Source: CAYQVO01 sp964421085 (GTDB lineage Bacteria; Bdellovibrionota_C; UBA2361; CAYQVO01). From it: 64,000 nucleotides of DNA. Positions 35,084 through 44,580 of this stretch are shown piece by piece; the first letter of the stretch is position 1; each line of letters begins with the position of its first letter. Under the pieces are notes generated by a model that saw only the letters and a program-made list of their open reading frames with translations, made no database searches and had not been told where the DNA came from. The stretch spans positions 1 to 64,000 of the forward strand of contig CAYQVO010000003.1 of assembly GCA_964421085.1 (NCBI GenBank). Direction: 5' to 3'. Both the position numbers and the translations under genes were made by a program.

Positions 35084-37249
35084 TTATGACGAAAACTTCA
35101 TTGCTGCATCATCAAAACTGCCTTCGACAATTCTCGGAGTTATGAAGAAGAGGAGCTCTTCATCAGAATTGTCCGTTCTGACTTCGCGGAAAAGATGGCC
35201 CAGGAACGGGACGTCCTTGAGGAACGGAACGCCCTGAAGTGCATCGTCATCCCGGATCTTGTAAATTCCGCCCATAGCAAAGGTCTGGCCGCTTGAAACA
35301 AGGACAGTGGAAGTCGCACGCCGCTTAATCTGGCTCGGAATTCCGTCCACCTGTCTTCCAAAGTTGAAAGAACTCGACTCGGCTTCGATATCCATAAGCA
35401 CATAATAGTCCGGGGAAGCCTGGGGCGTCACCGTGAGCTTTATTCCCGCCTCAATGCTTTCTGTCGCAGAACCCGAATTACCCTGGGCTGATGCGCCCTG
35501 TCCTGTTGCGACAGATAGACCACCGTCGGGCTTCTTCACCCGAATTTCTTCCGTGCTTTCAATCGAGGCTTCTGTGTTGTTGGTTGTGGCAACTGCCGGC
35601 CGGCTGATAATACGGATGCGGCCTTCCTGCTCCAGCGCCGAAATTCTCCACGCCAGGGACTTCGAACCATCGGCACTATCGAAAAGCATCGACACTGCGC
35701 TTCCTGACGTGCTGGTGACTGCGGCCGGGAACGCCACGGCGGTCGTTCCGGCATCTTTAATGCTGCCCCCGATTTTTACGGAGTTGGGGAAGTTTTTGCC
35801 TGTGGCATTTCCTGTTTCGGGCGACTGGATATATGTGAATCCAAGCTCGCTTCCCAGGTCGCGCAGCAACGTGCGGTTCGCTTCGACAATCTGTGTTTCA
35901 AGCAGAACCTGCGGAGTCCTGAGGTCGAGTTTTCCGATAAGTTCGGATACGTTCCTGATCCCTCTTACGATGTCCTTGACTATAACCTGATTAGTGCGCT
36001 CATCAAACGCGATGGAACCACGTTCGGTAATCACCGTGTCGAGGATCGGCTTTATAGCGGCAGCTTTGGCGTAGCTTACCCGGAGATACTTCACCGACAG
36101 CGGCTCGAGTTCCTCTTCCGCCTGGCGGGCATTTTTCAACTGCTCGCGTTCCTGACGAAGTTTCTCGACCGGGGCAATCCGGATCACGTTTCCTTCCTGA
36201 ACGCTGTCAAGGCCGTTCGTTTTGAGTATGACATCCAGAGCCTGATCCCACGGAACATCGATCAGGCGAAGCGTCACTTTCCCGGTAACGTCGTCACTGG
36301 CGATGATGTTGAGATTTGAGACTTCGGCGATAATCCGCAAAGCATTGTCGATGTCCGTATCCTGCAGGTCGAGGGAGATCAAGCGCCCCGAGTATCTCGA
36401 ACTTTCGCCCAGGAGACTGCCCAAATCTTCATTTGTGATCGCCTCCAGGTCGCCGGCCGGCGCGCCGGCGGCTGTGGCATCAGGCCTGGCATCAGGAGGT
36501 GTTGTCTGTGGTGTTTCGACTTTTACATCGGCCTTTTCCGCGGGTTTCACGGGTTCTGATTTTGCGATAGAGATATCTTCTCTCCCGGCAGAAAGCTGGT
36601 CCGATATGACCGGTTCCGGGGATTTTGAGTCGGCGGACGGCCCGTCAGCAGGATTTGCCGCGAGGCTCTCCGTTTTCAACTGCGCGCGCATATCGTCACC
36701 CGGAAGGGCGTCGCCGCCGGCCGGAAAATCGTTTCCTGCAGCGGGATCAACAAAGTTTCCCGCGTTCGCAACGATTATCCGACTGCCCTGAGCTTTTACT
36801 TCCAGAGAAGCTTCCGGCTGGGCAAAAATCCGGAGCAGTGCGTCCTTTCCCTGAATCACCGGACGGACTGAGCGGATTGAACCGCTGCCTTGCGGCGCCA
36901 CGATAGTGGAGAGCAGGTTGTTGTCTATCGCCGCATCCTTCAGCAGGAGAACATACTCCGAGGGCGCCGTCTTTTTGAAAGAGTACTGTCCATCTCCCAT
37001 CAGAGTTGCAATGACGGCATTCCCTTTTTGAGCGCCCTTTTCAATGCTGAGGCCAGTTACCTTCGCATTGCTGCTCGAGAAGTCCGACGGCAGCAATGGC
37101 TTTGTTTCAGACATCGATGTGTCCATTGCCGTGCTGCCTGGCGCCGCGGCGTCTGCACTTCCGGCGTTTAAAAAACTCACTGTGCAGAGGACAAAAGAGC
37201 AGGCCAATCCGTTCAGCAGGGCCTGCCTTACTGTTGCGGTGACTCTCAT
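35084..37249 (-). CDS. pilQ: Type IV pilus secretin PilQ
   Basis: From the ATG at 37249, with AGGGGA upstream, this is a 721-residue secretin. After the signal peptide (about 1-35) comes an AMIN-type domain (about 45-150), a Ser/Pro/Ala/Asp-rich linker, an STN/N0 domain (about 290-350, ISLDLQDTDIDNALRIIAEV), a secretin N1 domain (about 375-450) and the secretin core (about 480-715) with the conserved VPFLKDVPFLGHLFRE. PilQ forms the outer-membrane pore for the pilus. Only one AMIN domain was seen, where many PilQ have more. It is downstream of pilO without a pilP between; a 202-bp intergenic region separates pilQ from pilO. Confidence 0.94.
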   Translation of the reverse strand: MRVTATVRQALLNGLACSFVLCTVSFLNAGSADAAAPGSTAMDTSMSETKPLLPSDFSSSNAKVTGLSIEKGAQKGNAVIATLMGDGQYSFKKTAPSEYVLLLKDAAIDNNLLSTIVAPQGSGSIRSVRPVIQGKDALLRIFAQPEASLEVKAQGSRIIVANAGNFVDPAAGNDFPAGGDALPGDDMRAQLKTESLAANPADGPSADSKSPEPVISDQLSAGREDISIAKSEPVKPAEKADVKVETPQTTPPDARPDATAAGAPAGDLEAITNEDLGSLLGESSRYSGRLISLDLQDTDIDNALRIIAEVSNLNIIASDDVTGKVTLRLIDVPWDQALDVILKTNGLDSVQEGNVIRIAPVEKLRQEREQLKNARQAEEELEPLSVKYLRVSYAKAAAIKPILDTVITERGSIAFDERTNQVIVKDIVRGIRNVSELIGKLDLRTPQVLLETQIVEANRTLLRDLGSELGFTYIQSPETGNATGKNFPNSVKIGGSIKDAGTTAVAFPAAVTSTSGSAVSMLFDSADGSKSLAWRISALEQEGRIRIISRPAVATTNNTEASIESTEEIRVKKPDGGLSVATGQGASAQGNSGSATESIEAGIKLTVTPQASPDYYVLMDIEAESSSFNFGRQVDGIPSQIKRRATSTVLVSSGQTFAMGGIYKIRDDDALQGVPFLKDVPFLGHLFREVRTDNSDEELLFFITPRIVEGSFDDAAMKFSS

Positions 37250-37451
37250 GAGGATTCCCCTAAAACTGTAAAACATTGACTACACGGCAACTCGGAAAAG
37301 ACAACCTATCGGTGCATGGGAAAGGGAATGACACGTTGCCCGAGTTCTAAACCCATCCATCATTGAAATAGGGCCAATAGTCCAGCCTGTCAATAAGGTA
37401 TTTTTATGGAAAGGTTACGGGTTATCACGGATGGGTGACTGCCCCGGCTGC

Positions 37452-38123
37452 CTACTTCACCCTCGCCCTCTGGCCGCCCTTTGCGCCCGCCGGGGGGGTC
37501 TTGCCGCGCCTGAACTGATCCTCATCGGCAACAGTTATCATCTCGCTCTCCTCGAGGTGACGGTATGTGATAAGCCTGCAGGAGCCTTCGACAGATACCT
37601 GAGCCTGTTCCTGGAAGCCTCTCGGGTTCTGAACACCTATGCTCGAGATGCTTACGATCCTTGCAAGTCTTGAAAGCTCATCGAAAAACGTCATCATCTG
37701 CTGAAAGCTTCCGAGAAATTCGATCTGGACGGGGACTTCGACATAATATTCACGCACCTGTTCGTCACCCGGGTCGAAACGCACCACTTCGAGCCCGGAA
37801 TCTTTTGCCAGTCCCGTGACCGAAGAAAGCAGGTTACCCATCTCGTTTTTCTTCGGGAGTTGATTAAGAGCGACCTGGCGAAGCGATTCAAGGGCCGCAA
37901 TTTCCTTGCGCACTCGGGGGAGATTTCGAAGGATTCGTTCTTCCGAAGATATCTGCGTTTTGAGCGAATCTCTATCCCTGGTCAATGTTTCGCGTTTTTC
38001 ATTGACAGGCCCGAAAGCATACTGCCAGAAGAGAAACACAATAAGGCCGATGCTGAGCGCCCAGAATGCCGCTTTCTGCCCCCTGGGACGCTCGAGGAAT
38101 CTCTCAATCAACGGTGACGCCAT
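37452..38123 (-). CDS. pilO: Type IV pilus inner-membrane protein PilO
   Basis: This 223-residue protein has one N-terminal membrane helix (about 20-37, WALSIGLIVFLFWQYAF), a coiled coil (about 40-90) and a ferredoxin-like C-terminal domain (about 100-180), which is the PilO architecture. It begins 6 bp after pilN. PilO heterodimerises with PilN in the alignment subcomplex. The C-terminal tail (about 190-223) is Lys/Gly-rich and unusual. Confidence 0.9.
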   Translation of the reverse strand: MASPLIERFLERPRGQKAAFWALSIGLIVFLFWQYAFGPVNEKRETLTRDRDSLKTQISSEERILRNLPRVRKEIAALESLRQVALNQLPKKNEMGNLLSSVTGLAKDSGLEVVRFDPGDEQVREYYVEVPVQIEFLGSFQQMMTFFDELSRLARIVSISSIGVQNPRGFQEQAQVSVEGSCRLITYRHLEESEMITVADEDQFRRGKTPPAGAKGGQRARVK

Positions 38124-38129
38124 GAATTC

Positions 38130-39128
38130 CTATCCCCTTCCCGGTCTAAACGGTGCCGGCGGCTGATTTCCTGATGGCCCTGTCGCTTCCGGAAGCGTCT
38201 GTGGCGCCCCTTCGACGGCGGCACCAGACGTTTCTCCAGTTCCCGGCGCTTCCATGCCTTTCAGAAAGTCAGTGACAATCTTGATCTTGAATACCTTGCC
38301 GGCGGTTTCTTCAAGCGCGGACCATGCGTATATCGAAGGGTCCTTCGCGTAATTTCGCAGTCCAAAGCCGAGAAGCCTTGAAGGTCCTTTAAGACCCCCG
38401 CCAACCGCGTTGTATTCTCCCTGGTCGGCAAGGGAGCTTTTCTGGGCCCGTGAATTGGCGCTGCCCAGGCTTCTCTGCCGATCCTGCTTCCATTCATCAG
38501 TATGGGGCTGCTCCTCCCTGAAGACGAGCCCCTGCTTGTCAGCATCTTTCTTGAACCGCTCGAGAAGCTGCTTCCGTTCAGGCGACGGCACGATATAACG
38601 GACCAGGACCGATTCGAATGCGTTGAACTGGGCAATCGCAGTGAGGTTTGAAGTGACACTCTCCAGAAGATCGACACTTTTAAAAATCTGCACGGTATGG
38701 AGATTCGAGAGAAAAGTAGAGACAGAAAAATCATCAAGAGCGATGCCGGAAAGGATCATATCGCCGTCCTTATCCTCAATCTGACGGATCCAGGCCTTGG
38801 CCGGAAGTGCGCTGTTAATCGCGGCAAGCATTTTTACGGGCCCGACCTGTATCACCTTCAAGCGTCCAATGGCGGTTGAAATTCGTTCGAGTTCCATCCG
38901 CTTGTTCTCCAGGTCTTTGGCTTCTTTTGTCTGTTCTTTCAGTTTCGCAAGGCGCGTATTCAACGCGGCAGTCTCCGTCTCGAGGCTTTCAACTTCCGCC
39001 GATCCAAGCTGATAAAGGATCACGCATACGACGAGAGTAAGGATGAGCGAACCGGCATACATCACGATCTGGATTGCTCCAGATGTGTCAGGCGTTGCTT
39101 CTGCTCCCAGTAGGTTAATCTTTATCAT
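38130..39128 (-). CDS. pilN: Type IV pilus assembly protein PilN, with long C-terminal extension
   Basis: The N-terminus MIKINLLGAE contains the INLL peptide that binds PilM. A transmembrane helix (about 20-42), a coiled coil and a ferredoxin-like domain (about 85-180) follow, as in PilN. At 332 residues it is far longer than usual PilN (about 180-200); residues about 185-332 add a Gln/Arg-rich part, a compact segment (YAWSALEETAGKVFKIKIVT) and a Pro/Gly-rich tail. This extension might substitute for part of the missing PilP. It is separated from pilM by 4 bp. Confidence 0.9.
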   Translation of the reverse strand: MIKINLLGAEATPDTSGAIQIVMYAGSLILTLVVCVILYQLGSAEVESLETETAALNTRLAKLKEQTKEAKDLENKRMELERISTAIGRLKVIQVGPVKMLAAINSALPAKAWIRQIEDKDGDMILSGIALDDFSVSTFLSNLHTVQIFKSVDLLESVTSNLTAIAQFNAFESVLVRYIVPSPERKQLLERFKKDADKQGLVFREEQPHTDEWKQDRQRSLGSANSRAQKSSLADQGEYNAVGGGLKGPSRLLGFGLRNYAKDPSIYAWSALEETAGKVFKIKIVTDFLKGMEAPGTGETSGAAVEGAPQTLPEATGPSGNQPPAPFRPGRG

Positions 39129-39132
39129 ATTT

Positions 39133-40209
39133 TCACAAATGCACCGGAACCATCCTGTCTCCGGGTTCCCTCAACGCCAGCCCAACACAGATCCCCATTA
39201 AAGGAGCGATGCTGCGGACATACGCTCCGTCAATAGAAGCCGGAATTTCCACTGCTCTGAACGGGTTCACAATCTCGCATTCAATACCGGTCTTGTCCGA
39301 CAATTCGTCCAGGAGTCCTGGTACGGAAGCTCCTCCACCCGTCAGAAATATGTGATCTATACCCTCATCAGAACCTGAGGCGTTCCAGAAGAAGCTCAAC
39401 TGGCGATTGAACTCGCTCGCGACCTGCTCGACGTTTTTCTTCAGTATTTCGACAGCCGATTCATAAAGAGGGTTCGAACTATCGCCGGAAATCTTCATGC
39501 GTTCAGCATCGTCATATGTAAGTCCGAACACATCGATCAGAGAGTCCGTAAAGAGCTTCCCGCCGACCGCGATATCGCCTGTAAACAGCGATTTTCCGCC
39601 CTTGCAGATATTGATCGAAGAGTACCTCAATCCCATGTTGACAAGGGCGATAGTCTTGTCGACGAGCTCCGGATAGTTCAGTTCAAACATGTTCTGGAGC
39701 GCGAACGAGTCGACATCGACGACGGCAACTCCAAGCCCCGCCATCTCGATCGCGTTGAGAAAACCGTCGATAATCTCGTTCTTGACTGCCGCGACGAGAA
39801 CTTCGAGCTGATTCTTTCCGCTTTCGCTTATGATGTGATAATCAAGCCGGACAGCGCTGATATTGTGCGGAATGAAATTTCCGGCCTCGAACTGGATGTT
39901 GGTATCCAGTTCTTTCAGCGTCATTTTCGGCACCTTGATTTTCTTGGTAAAAACGCTGGGACCAGGAACCGCAGTTGTGACCCGCCGGTTTGAAATTCCA
40001 TGAGTCTCGACAAGGTTGATTATGGCCTCCGAGACTCTTGCAGAGCTGGTGATGATGTTATTGGAAAAAATATCGCCGCGAAGAGGAGCAACTCCGACAT
40101 TCTGGAGTGTCGGCATGCTCCCGGACAGATCAAGGCACACAAGCTTTACCGAGCTTGCACCTATATCGATGCCGACCAGTGGTTCTTTCTTTCGCCGGAA
40201 AAGTCCCAT
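39133..40209 (-). CDS. pilM: Type IV pilus assembly ATPase PilM
   Basis: This 358-residue actin-like protein has the ASKHA phosphate motifs: VGIDIGASSVKLVCLDLSGS at the start, a second motif VNMGLRYSSINI, and an adenosine-binding FLTGGGASVPGL. PilM is a cytosolic protein that binds PilN and helps organise the inner-membrane complex. It is first in the operon and divergent from priA, with about 170 bp between starts. Confidence 0.95.
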   Translation of the reverse strand: MGLFRRKKEPLVGIDIGASSVKLVCLDLSGSMPTLQNVGVAPLRGDIFSNNIITSSARVSEAIINLVETHGISNRRVTTAVPGPSVFTKKIKVPKMTLKELDTNIQFEAGNFIPHNISAVRLDYHIISESGKNQLEVLVAAVKNEIIDGFLNAIEMAGLGVAVVDVDSFALQNMFELNYPELVDKTIALVNMGLRYSSINICKGGKSLFTGDIAVGGKLFTDSLIDVFGLTYDDAERMKISGDSSNPLYESAVEILKKNVEQVASEFNRQLSFFWNASGSDEGIDHIFLTGGGASVPGLLDELSDKTGIECEIVNPFRAVEIPASIDGAYVRSIAPLMGICVGLALREPGDRMVPVHL

Positions 40210-40378
40210 TCTTTGAAATTGTTCGAGAAAACCTCTTCAATAAGTAATGCTATGACACCGCCTAACCATCGAACAATCCTTTTCTTTCCTGTTTCCGGCG
40301 TTCGTTGCAATCGATGCGGTTAAGGGGTTATTTTAAACGGAAATCTGAACCTTCGGTTTGACGAGCTGGTCCCTGTAC

Positions 40379-42628
40379 ATGTCCTCTCCGCATCTCCTCT
40401 CCGCATCGATCGTAGTTCCTCCCCTGCCCGGCCCGCTGACCTACCTGATCCCTGCGGAGCTGTCTTCGACCGTGGTCATCGGCTCGAAAGTGGCGGTTCC
40501 CCTCGGCTCGCGCACGGCGACTGGTTATGTCGTCAAAATCAGCGACAAGGAGGAGGACTTTGGAGGAGGCGGAAAGGAGTTCGACCTCAAAAGCATAGAG
40601 CAGGTGGATCCCTCCGGGCAGTGTTTCAACGAAGAGCAGCTCCAGTTTTTTTACTGGGTCGCTGATTATTACGCTGATCCTCCGGGACGGGTGATAGAAA
40701 CTGCCGTACCTCAAGCAGTTCCCCGGAAATTTTCGCGGACAGTGCGGCTCGCCGGCAGCCCGGAAAAGGAGGCGAAGGGCCGGACCCAGCGGGCAATACT
40801 TTCGTTCCTGGAACAGAACGGCAGATGTGCGGACTATGGGAGGCTTCTTCGGTTGTTCAAGGGCGCTTCGCACTCGCTGAAGAAACTCGCGGAACAGGGC
40901 GTGATAGAAATATCGAGCTCAGAGATGCTTGACCACCACATCGAAACCGATCTCGCGCCTGAATGGGCCAAGCGCGAGATTCTTTTGAACGAAGCTCAGG
41001 AAAAAGCGTTCGAGGCCGTTCTGAGATCCTGGAGAGAGAAGAAATTCGAGACTTTTCTCCTTTACGGAATAACAGGCAGCGGAAAGACAGAGGTGTATAT
41101 CGACATCATACGGGAGGTGAAGAACGCCGGTTACGGAGCTCTTGTTATTGTCCCTGAAATCGCGCTTACTCCGCAGCTTGTGGACCGCTTCAGGGCCAGA
41201 CTCGGAAACGAAATTGCCGTGCTCCACAGTGCCATGACCAGACGAATGAGATGGGATTCCTGGCGCGCGCTCCTCGAGGGCCGGAATCAGGTCGCGATTG
41301 GCGCCCGATCCGCAATATTCGCGCCGGTGCGGAATCCCGGGCTCATCATTGTGGACGAAGAGCATGACGGCTCGTTCAAGCAGGGGGAGAACCTCCGTTA
41401 TAATGCGAGGGATCTCGCGGTTCTGCGCGGTAAACTCAACAATTGCCCGGTAGTACTTGGCTCGGCTACTCCATCGCTCGAGTCTTTTCATAACGCGGAA
41501 CAGAAAAAATACACATTCCTTGAACTGCCGTCCCGTCACAGCGAATCGCTGCTGCCGGCAGTAGAGGTAATCGACCTGAATAAGATCAAGCCCTGGGAGA
41601 TGCCGTCGAAAAACATATCTCCACAGCTCGAGGCAGCCGTAAAAGATGCGCTTGCCGATGATTCTCAGACGTTTATTCTTTACAACAGGCGCGGGTTCGC
41701 GACCTACCTTCAATGTGATCAATGCGGTGCGGTCCTTGAGTGTCCCAACTGCAGCGTTACCCTGACCTATCACCGGCGAAGCAATTCTCTGTTGTGCCAT
41801 TACTGCAGCTACTCAGTGCTCCCGCCCGAGCACTGCAGCAAATGCCCGGAGACCGAAGGTGCGGGTGATTCGGCCGGAACTTTCGTGCAGAGAGGCGGAG
41901 GGACGGAAAAAGTCACCGAAGAGATAGCATCGCTTTTTCCGGGAGTGCGGGTGGAAAGGCTGGACCGCGATGCGGTTGAAGATCTGAGCCACTACAAAAC
42001 TATTCTGTCGAAAGTCCGGAGCGGCGACACCAGAATTCTGGTCGGGACTCAAATGATTGCAAAAGGTCACGATCTTCCAAATGTCACACTTGTCGGAATC
42101 GTGGACTGCGATGTCGGCCTGAACTTCCCTGATTTCAGGTGTTCAGAGCGCGTGTTCCAGCTTCTGATCCAGGCATCGGGACGAGCCGGCCGCGGCGACA
42201 AGCCGGGGAGGGTGATTCTTCAGACAAGAGTTCCGGGACATCCAAGCCTCGTCAACACGCTTCGCCACGATTACGCGGGGTTTGCCGGGCGTGAACTCGC
42301 GGCCCGGAAAGGTCTGAGATATCCCCCCTTTTCGAAGCTGCTGAGAGTCATTGCCGCCTCTCAGGAACAGCATCTCCCTCCGCAGATCCTTCTCCGTTTT
42401 AAAGATGTTCTTTCGAGATTTCGAGATGAAAATCACGCCGACATAAGCATTCTCGGCCCGGCGCCTGCGCCGATTGGAAAGCTCAAAACCCTGTGGCGAT
42501 GGCATATGCTTCTAAAGAGCGGAAGTCCCTCGGTTCTTAATCACTGCATGAAGATATTAAACGCAACCAAAGTGAACAGGCGTAAAGCGCGCGTGATTCT
42601 CGATATGGATCCGCAGGATATGCTGTGA
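40379..42628 (+). CDS. priA: Primosomal replication restart helicase PriA
   Basis: The ATG at 40379 gives a 749-residue protein. The N-terminal DNA-binding domain starts SIVVPPLPGPLTYLIPAEL. The helicase core has Walker A LYGITGSGKTEVY and a DEEH box (IIVDEEHDGSFKQ). The double zinc motif is complete: CDQCGAVLECPNC and CHYCSYSVLPPEHCSKC. Motif V-VI residues (GTQMIAKGHDLPNVTLVG and QASGRAGRGDKPG) follow. PriA restarts stalled forks. It is a single gene between the divergent pil operon and the convergent small gene. Confidence 0.97.
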   Translation: MSSPHLLSASIVVPPLPGPLTYLIPAELSSTVVIGSKVAVPLGSRTATGYVVKISDKEEDFGGGGKEFDLKSIEQVDPSGQCFNEEQLQFFYWVADYYADPPGRVIETAVPQAVPRKFSRTVRLAGSPEKEAKGRTQRAILSFLEQNGRCADYGRLLRLFKGASHSLKKLAEQGVIEISSSEMLDHHIETDLAPEWAKREILLNEAQEKAFEAVLRSWREKKFETFLLYGITGSGKTEVYIDIIREVKNAGYGALVIVPEIALTPQLVDRFRARLGNEIAVLHSAMTRRMRWDSWRALLEGRNQVAIGARSAIFAPVRNPGLIIVDEEHDGSFKQGENLRYNARDLAVLRGKLNNCPVVLGSATPSLESFHNAEQKKYTFLELPSRHSESLLPAVEVIDLNKIKPWEMPSKNISPQLEAAVKDALADDSQTFILYNRRGFATYLQCDQCGAVLECPNCSVTLTYHRRSNSLLCHYCSYSVLPPEHCSKCPETEGAGDSAGTFVQRGGGTEKVTEEIASLFPGVRVERLDRDAVEDLSHYKTILSKVRSGDTRILVGTQMIAKGHDLPNVTLVGIVDCDVGLNFPDFRCSERVFQLLIQASGRAGRGDKPGRVILQTRVPGHPSLVNTLRHDYAGFAGRELAARKGLRYPPFSKLLRVIAASQEQHLPPQILLRFKDVLSRFRDENHADISILGPAPAPIGKLKTLWRWHMLLKSGSPSVLNHCMKILNATKVNRRKARVILDMDPQDML

Positions 42629-42676
42629 GCGTATGGACGTGACCGACATCGGCCCTCCGGTGTCGAGTCGCTCCTG

Positions 42677-43006
42677 TTATCCCTTCTGCGCTTTCGGAAG
42701 CGCCACCATAACCCCAAGCCTCGCTGCCATATTTGATTCCATTGCCACTTTTTCATACCTCGGCACCAGAGGGTTCCCTGCATGCGCCTCCGAAACTTCA
42801 GGTAGACACCCCTCTGCCAGGTACTCACCAAAGGCTTCAGGACTTGCCATTTCATAATCTTCTCCGATGCAGCTTACCGGAACCAGAAAGTGGTCATGCC
42901 TCGTTCCCACCCCGTCGTTTGTTGGAAAATAAGCCGTCGCAAAAACGAGGCCTTCATCCTGTGTCTGTGCCTCCTGTGTCTGTGCCTCCAGTCTCAGCTC
43001 TGTCAT
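42677..43006 (-). CDS. Small hypothetical protein with N-terminal EAQTQ repeat
   Basis: This 109-residue protein begins with a twice-repeated EAQTQ, encoded by a tandem 15-bp repeat at about 42958-42990. The remaining 90 residues look like a compact mixed domain (GLVFATAYFPTNDGVGTRHD, HFLVPVSCIGEDYEM). No known family was recognised and no signal peptide is present. It is convergent with priA. Confidence 0.6.
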   Translation of the reverse strand: MTELRLEAQTQEAQTQDEGLVFATAYFPTNDGVGTRHDHFLVPVSCIGEDYEMASPEAFGEYLAEGCLPEVSEAHAGNPLVPRYEKVAMESNMAARLGVMVALPKAQKG

Positions 43007-43107
43007 CTCTACTCCTCCTGTATGATGAGAAACAAAGATTACTGCGGAGAGAATCTCTAGTCCAGGACAGACTGAAAAAGGCGGGCCGGCAGGTTTCAGG
43101 CCCTTAT

Positions 43108-44580
43108 TCAGCCTGGGAACAGCGTGGCGGCGGCAATTTCGGGAATTATCCCGCCAAATGAACCATTTGACATCATTACTACAACATCGCCCGGCCTTGC
43201 CGACGAGATGATAAAATCACGCACTGAATCATAATCCGGCAGTTCTACGGCTGTTTTTCCGTTGGAGATCAGGCTCCTGCATACCTCCCGCACATTGAGA
43301 AGATCGAGTCCGGCATCATTATGCCTTGGAACCACTGCGCAGAGAGCTATACAGTCTGCAGCCGAAAGCGCGTCGATGTAGTCATTTTGAAATATTTTTC
43401 TCCGGCTTGTATTCGACCTCGGCTCGAACACAGCCCAAAGGCGTCTCCCGGGATATCTTTCCCGAAGCCCCTCGAGCGTCCGCCTCACCGCCGTCGGGTG
43501 GTGCGCGAAGTCCTCGATCAAAGTGACGCCTGCGCCGGTTTCCCATTCCTCCTGGCGTCGCTTCACTCCTTTGAAACACGCCATTGCTTCGAGAATTTCA
43601 AAGGCAGGAATTGCGCAAAGCCTGCACGCTGCGAATGCCGCGGTCGCGTTCTGTGCGTTATATGCGCCAGGAAGCTCCGTTGAAGCTGTATACCGCATTC
43701 CTTCGGGATCTCTTATTTCGAATGTCTGTGAATGCCGCCCCTGCTCCAGGCGTTTGAGCGCAAAGTCGCTCGCCTCAGTCCCGTATGTCACGATTTCACC
43801 CTTCCATTCACCGCGCCATCTGCTGATAAGCTCGCGCATCAGACGGGTCTCGTCGCATGCAATCACCTTTCCGTGAACCGGCATTGTCACAACTCTTTTC
43901 GAGAACTCGTTTATGACGCTCTGGAGGTCCGGATAGATGTCGGCGTGATCATATTCTATTGAAGTAATCACGAGCGTATCGGGAAGATAGAACGTGAATT
44001 TCGGAACTTTTGCAAAGAACGCGCTGTCGTACTCATCACCCTCAACTGCGGAAAACGGGCCCCTCCCCACACGCAGGCTCTCCGGAAACTGTTCCGCTGC
44101 TCCGCCGAAGAACCAGGAGGGCTGCCTGCCGCATGATTCAAGCAGATAAGCGAGAAGAGCAGTCGTAGTGGTCTTTCCGTGAGTACCCGACACGACTATC
44201 GAGTGCCTGCCCTCGACTGCAATATCGGCGAGAAGTTTCGGGAAAAACGAGTATGGAAGATTTCTCTCCCGGACACCGGAAATTTCAACATTGTCGGCCC
44301 GGATTGCATTGCCGATTACAACAAGCTCGACGTCATCGGGAATATTACCGGGATTGTAACCGTTATGGAGCGTCACTGTTGAGGCGCGAAGCCTGCTCCC
44401 CATAGGTTCCCAGAAATCCGTGTCGCTCCCCGAAACGGCGTATCCCTCCCTGGAGAGCGCGCAGGCAAGTTCTGCCATGGCCACGCCGCAGACTCCGACG
44501 ATGTGAATCTTCGCGCCCCGGGCAAGAGACGCCGGAGAGAGAGCGCTTTCAATCTTGAAATAATCTTCCGGATGCATCAC
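43108..44580 (-). CDS. mpl: UDP-N-acetylmuramate:L-Ala-gamma-D-Glu-meso-DAP ligase
   Basis: This 490-residue Mur-ligase-family protein has an N-terminal Rossmann region (IHIVGVCGVAMAELACALSR), the P-loop SGTHGKTTTTALLAYLLES, and VEGDEYDSAFFAKVPKF, the signature that separates Mpl from MurC. The C-terminal domain contains VTLIEDFAHHPTAV. Mpl recycles murein tripeptide by attaching it to UDP-MurNAc. It overlaps the upstream coiled-coil gene by 4 bp, so the two are translationally coupled. Confidence 0.93.
   Translation of the reverse strand: MMHPEDYFKIESALSPASLARGAKIHIVGVCGVAMAELACALSREGYAVSGSDTDFWEPMGSRLRASTVTLHNGYNPGNIPDDVELVVIGNAIRADNVEISGVRERNLPYSFFPKLLADIAVEGRHSIVVSGTHGKTTTTALLAYLLESCGRQPSWFFGGAAEQFPESLRVGRGPFSAVEGDEYDSAFFAKVPKFTFYLPDTLVITSIEYDHADIYPDLQSVINEFSKRVVTMPVHGKVIACDETRLMRELISRWRGEWKGEIVTYGTEASDFALKRLEQGRHSQTFEIRDPEGMRYTASTELPGAYNAQNATAAFAACRLCAIPAFEILEAMACFKGVKRRQEEWETGAGVTLIEDFAHHPTAVRRTLEGLRERYPGRRLWAVFEPRSNTSRRKIFQNDYIDALSAADCIALCAVVPRHNDAGLDLLNVREVCRSLISNGKTAVELPDYDSVRDFIISSARPGDVVVMMSNGSFGGIIPEIAAATLFPG

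Noticed and set aside
40919..41800. Minus-strand frame of 293 residues within priA
   Set aside because: PriA is certain on the plus strand with all helicase motifs; the antisense frame shows no recognisable domain.
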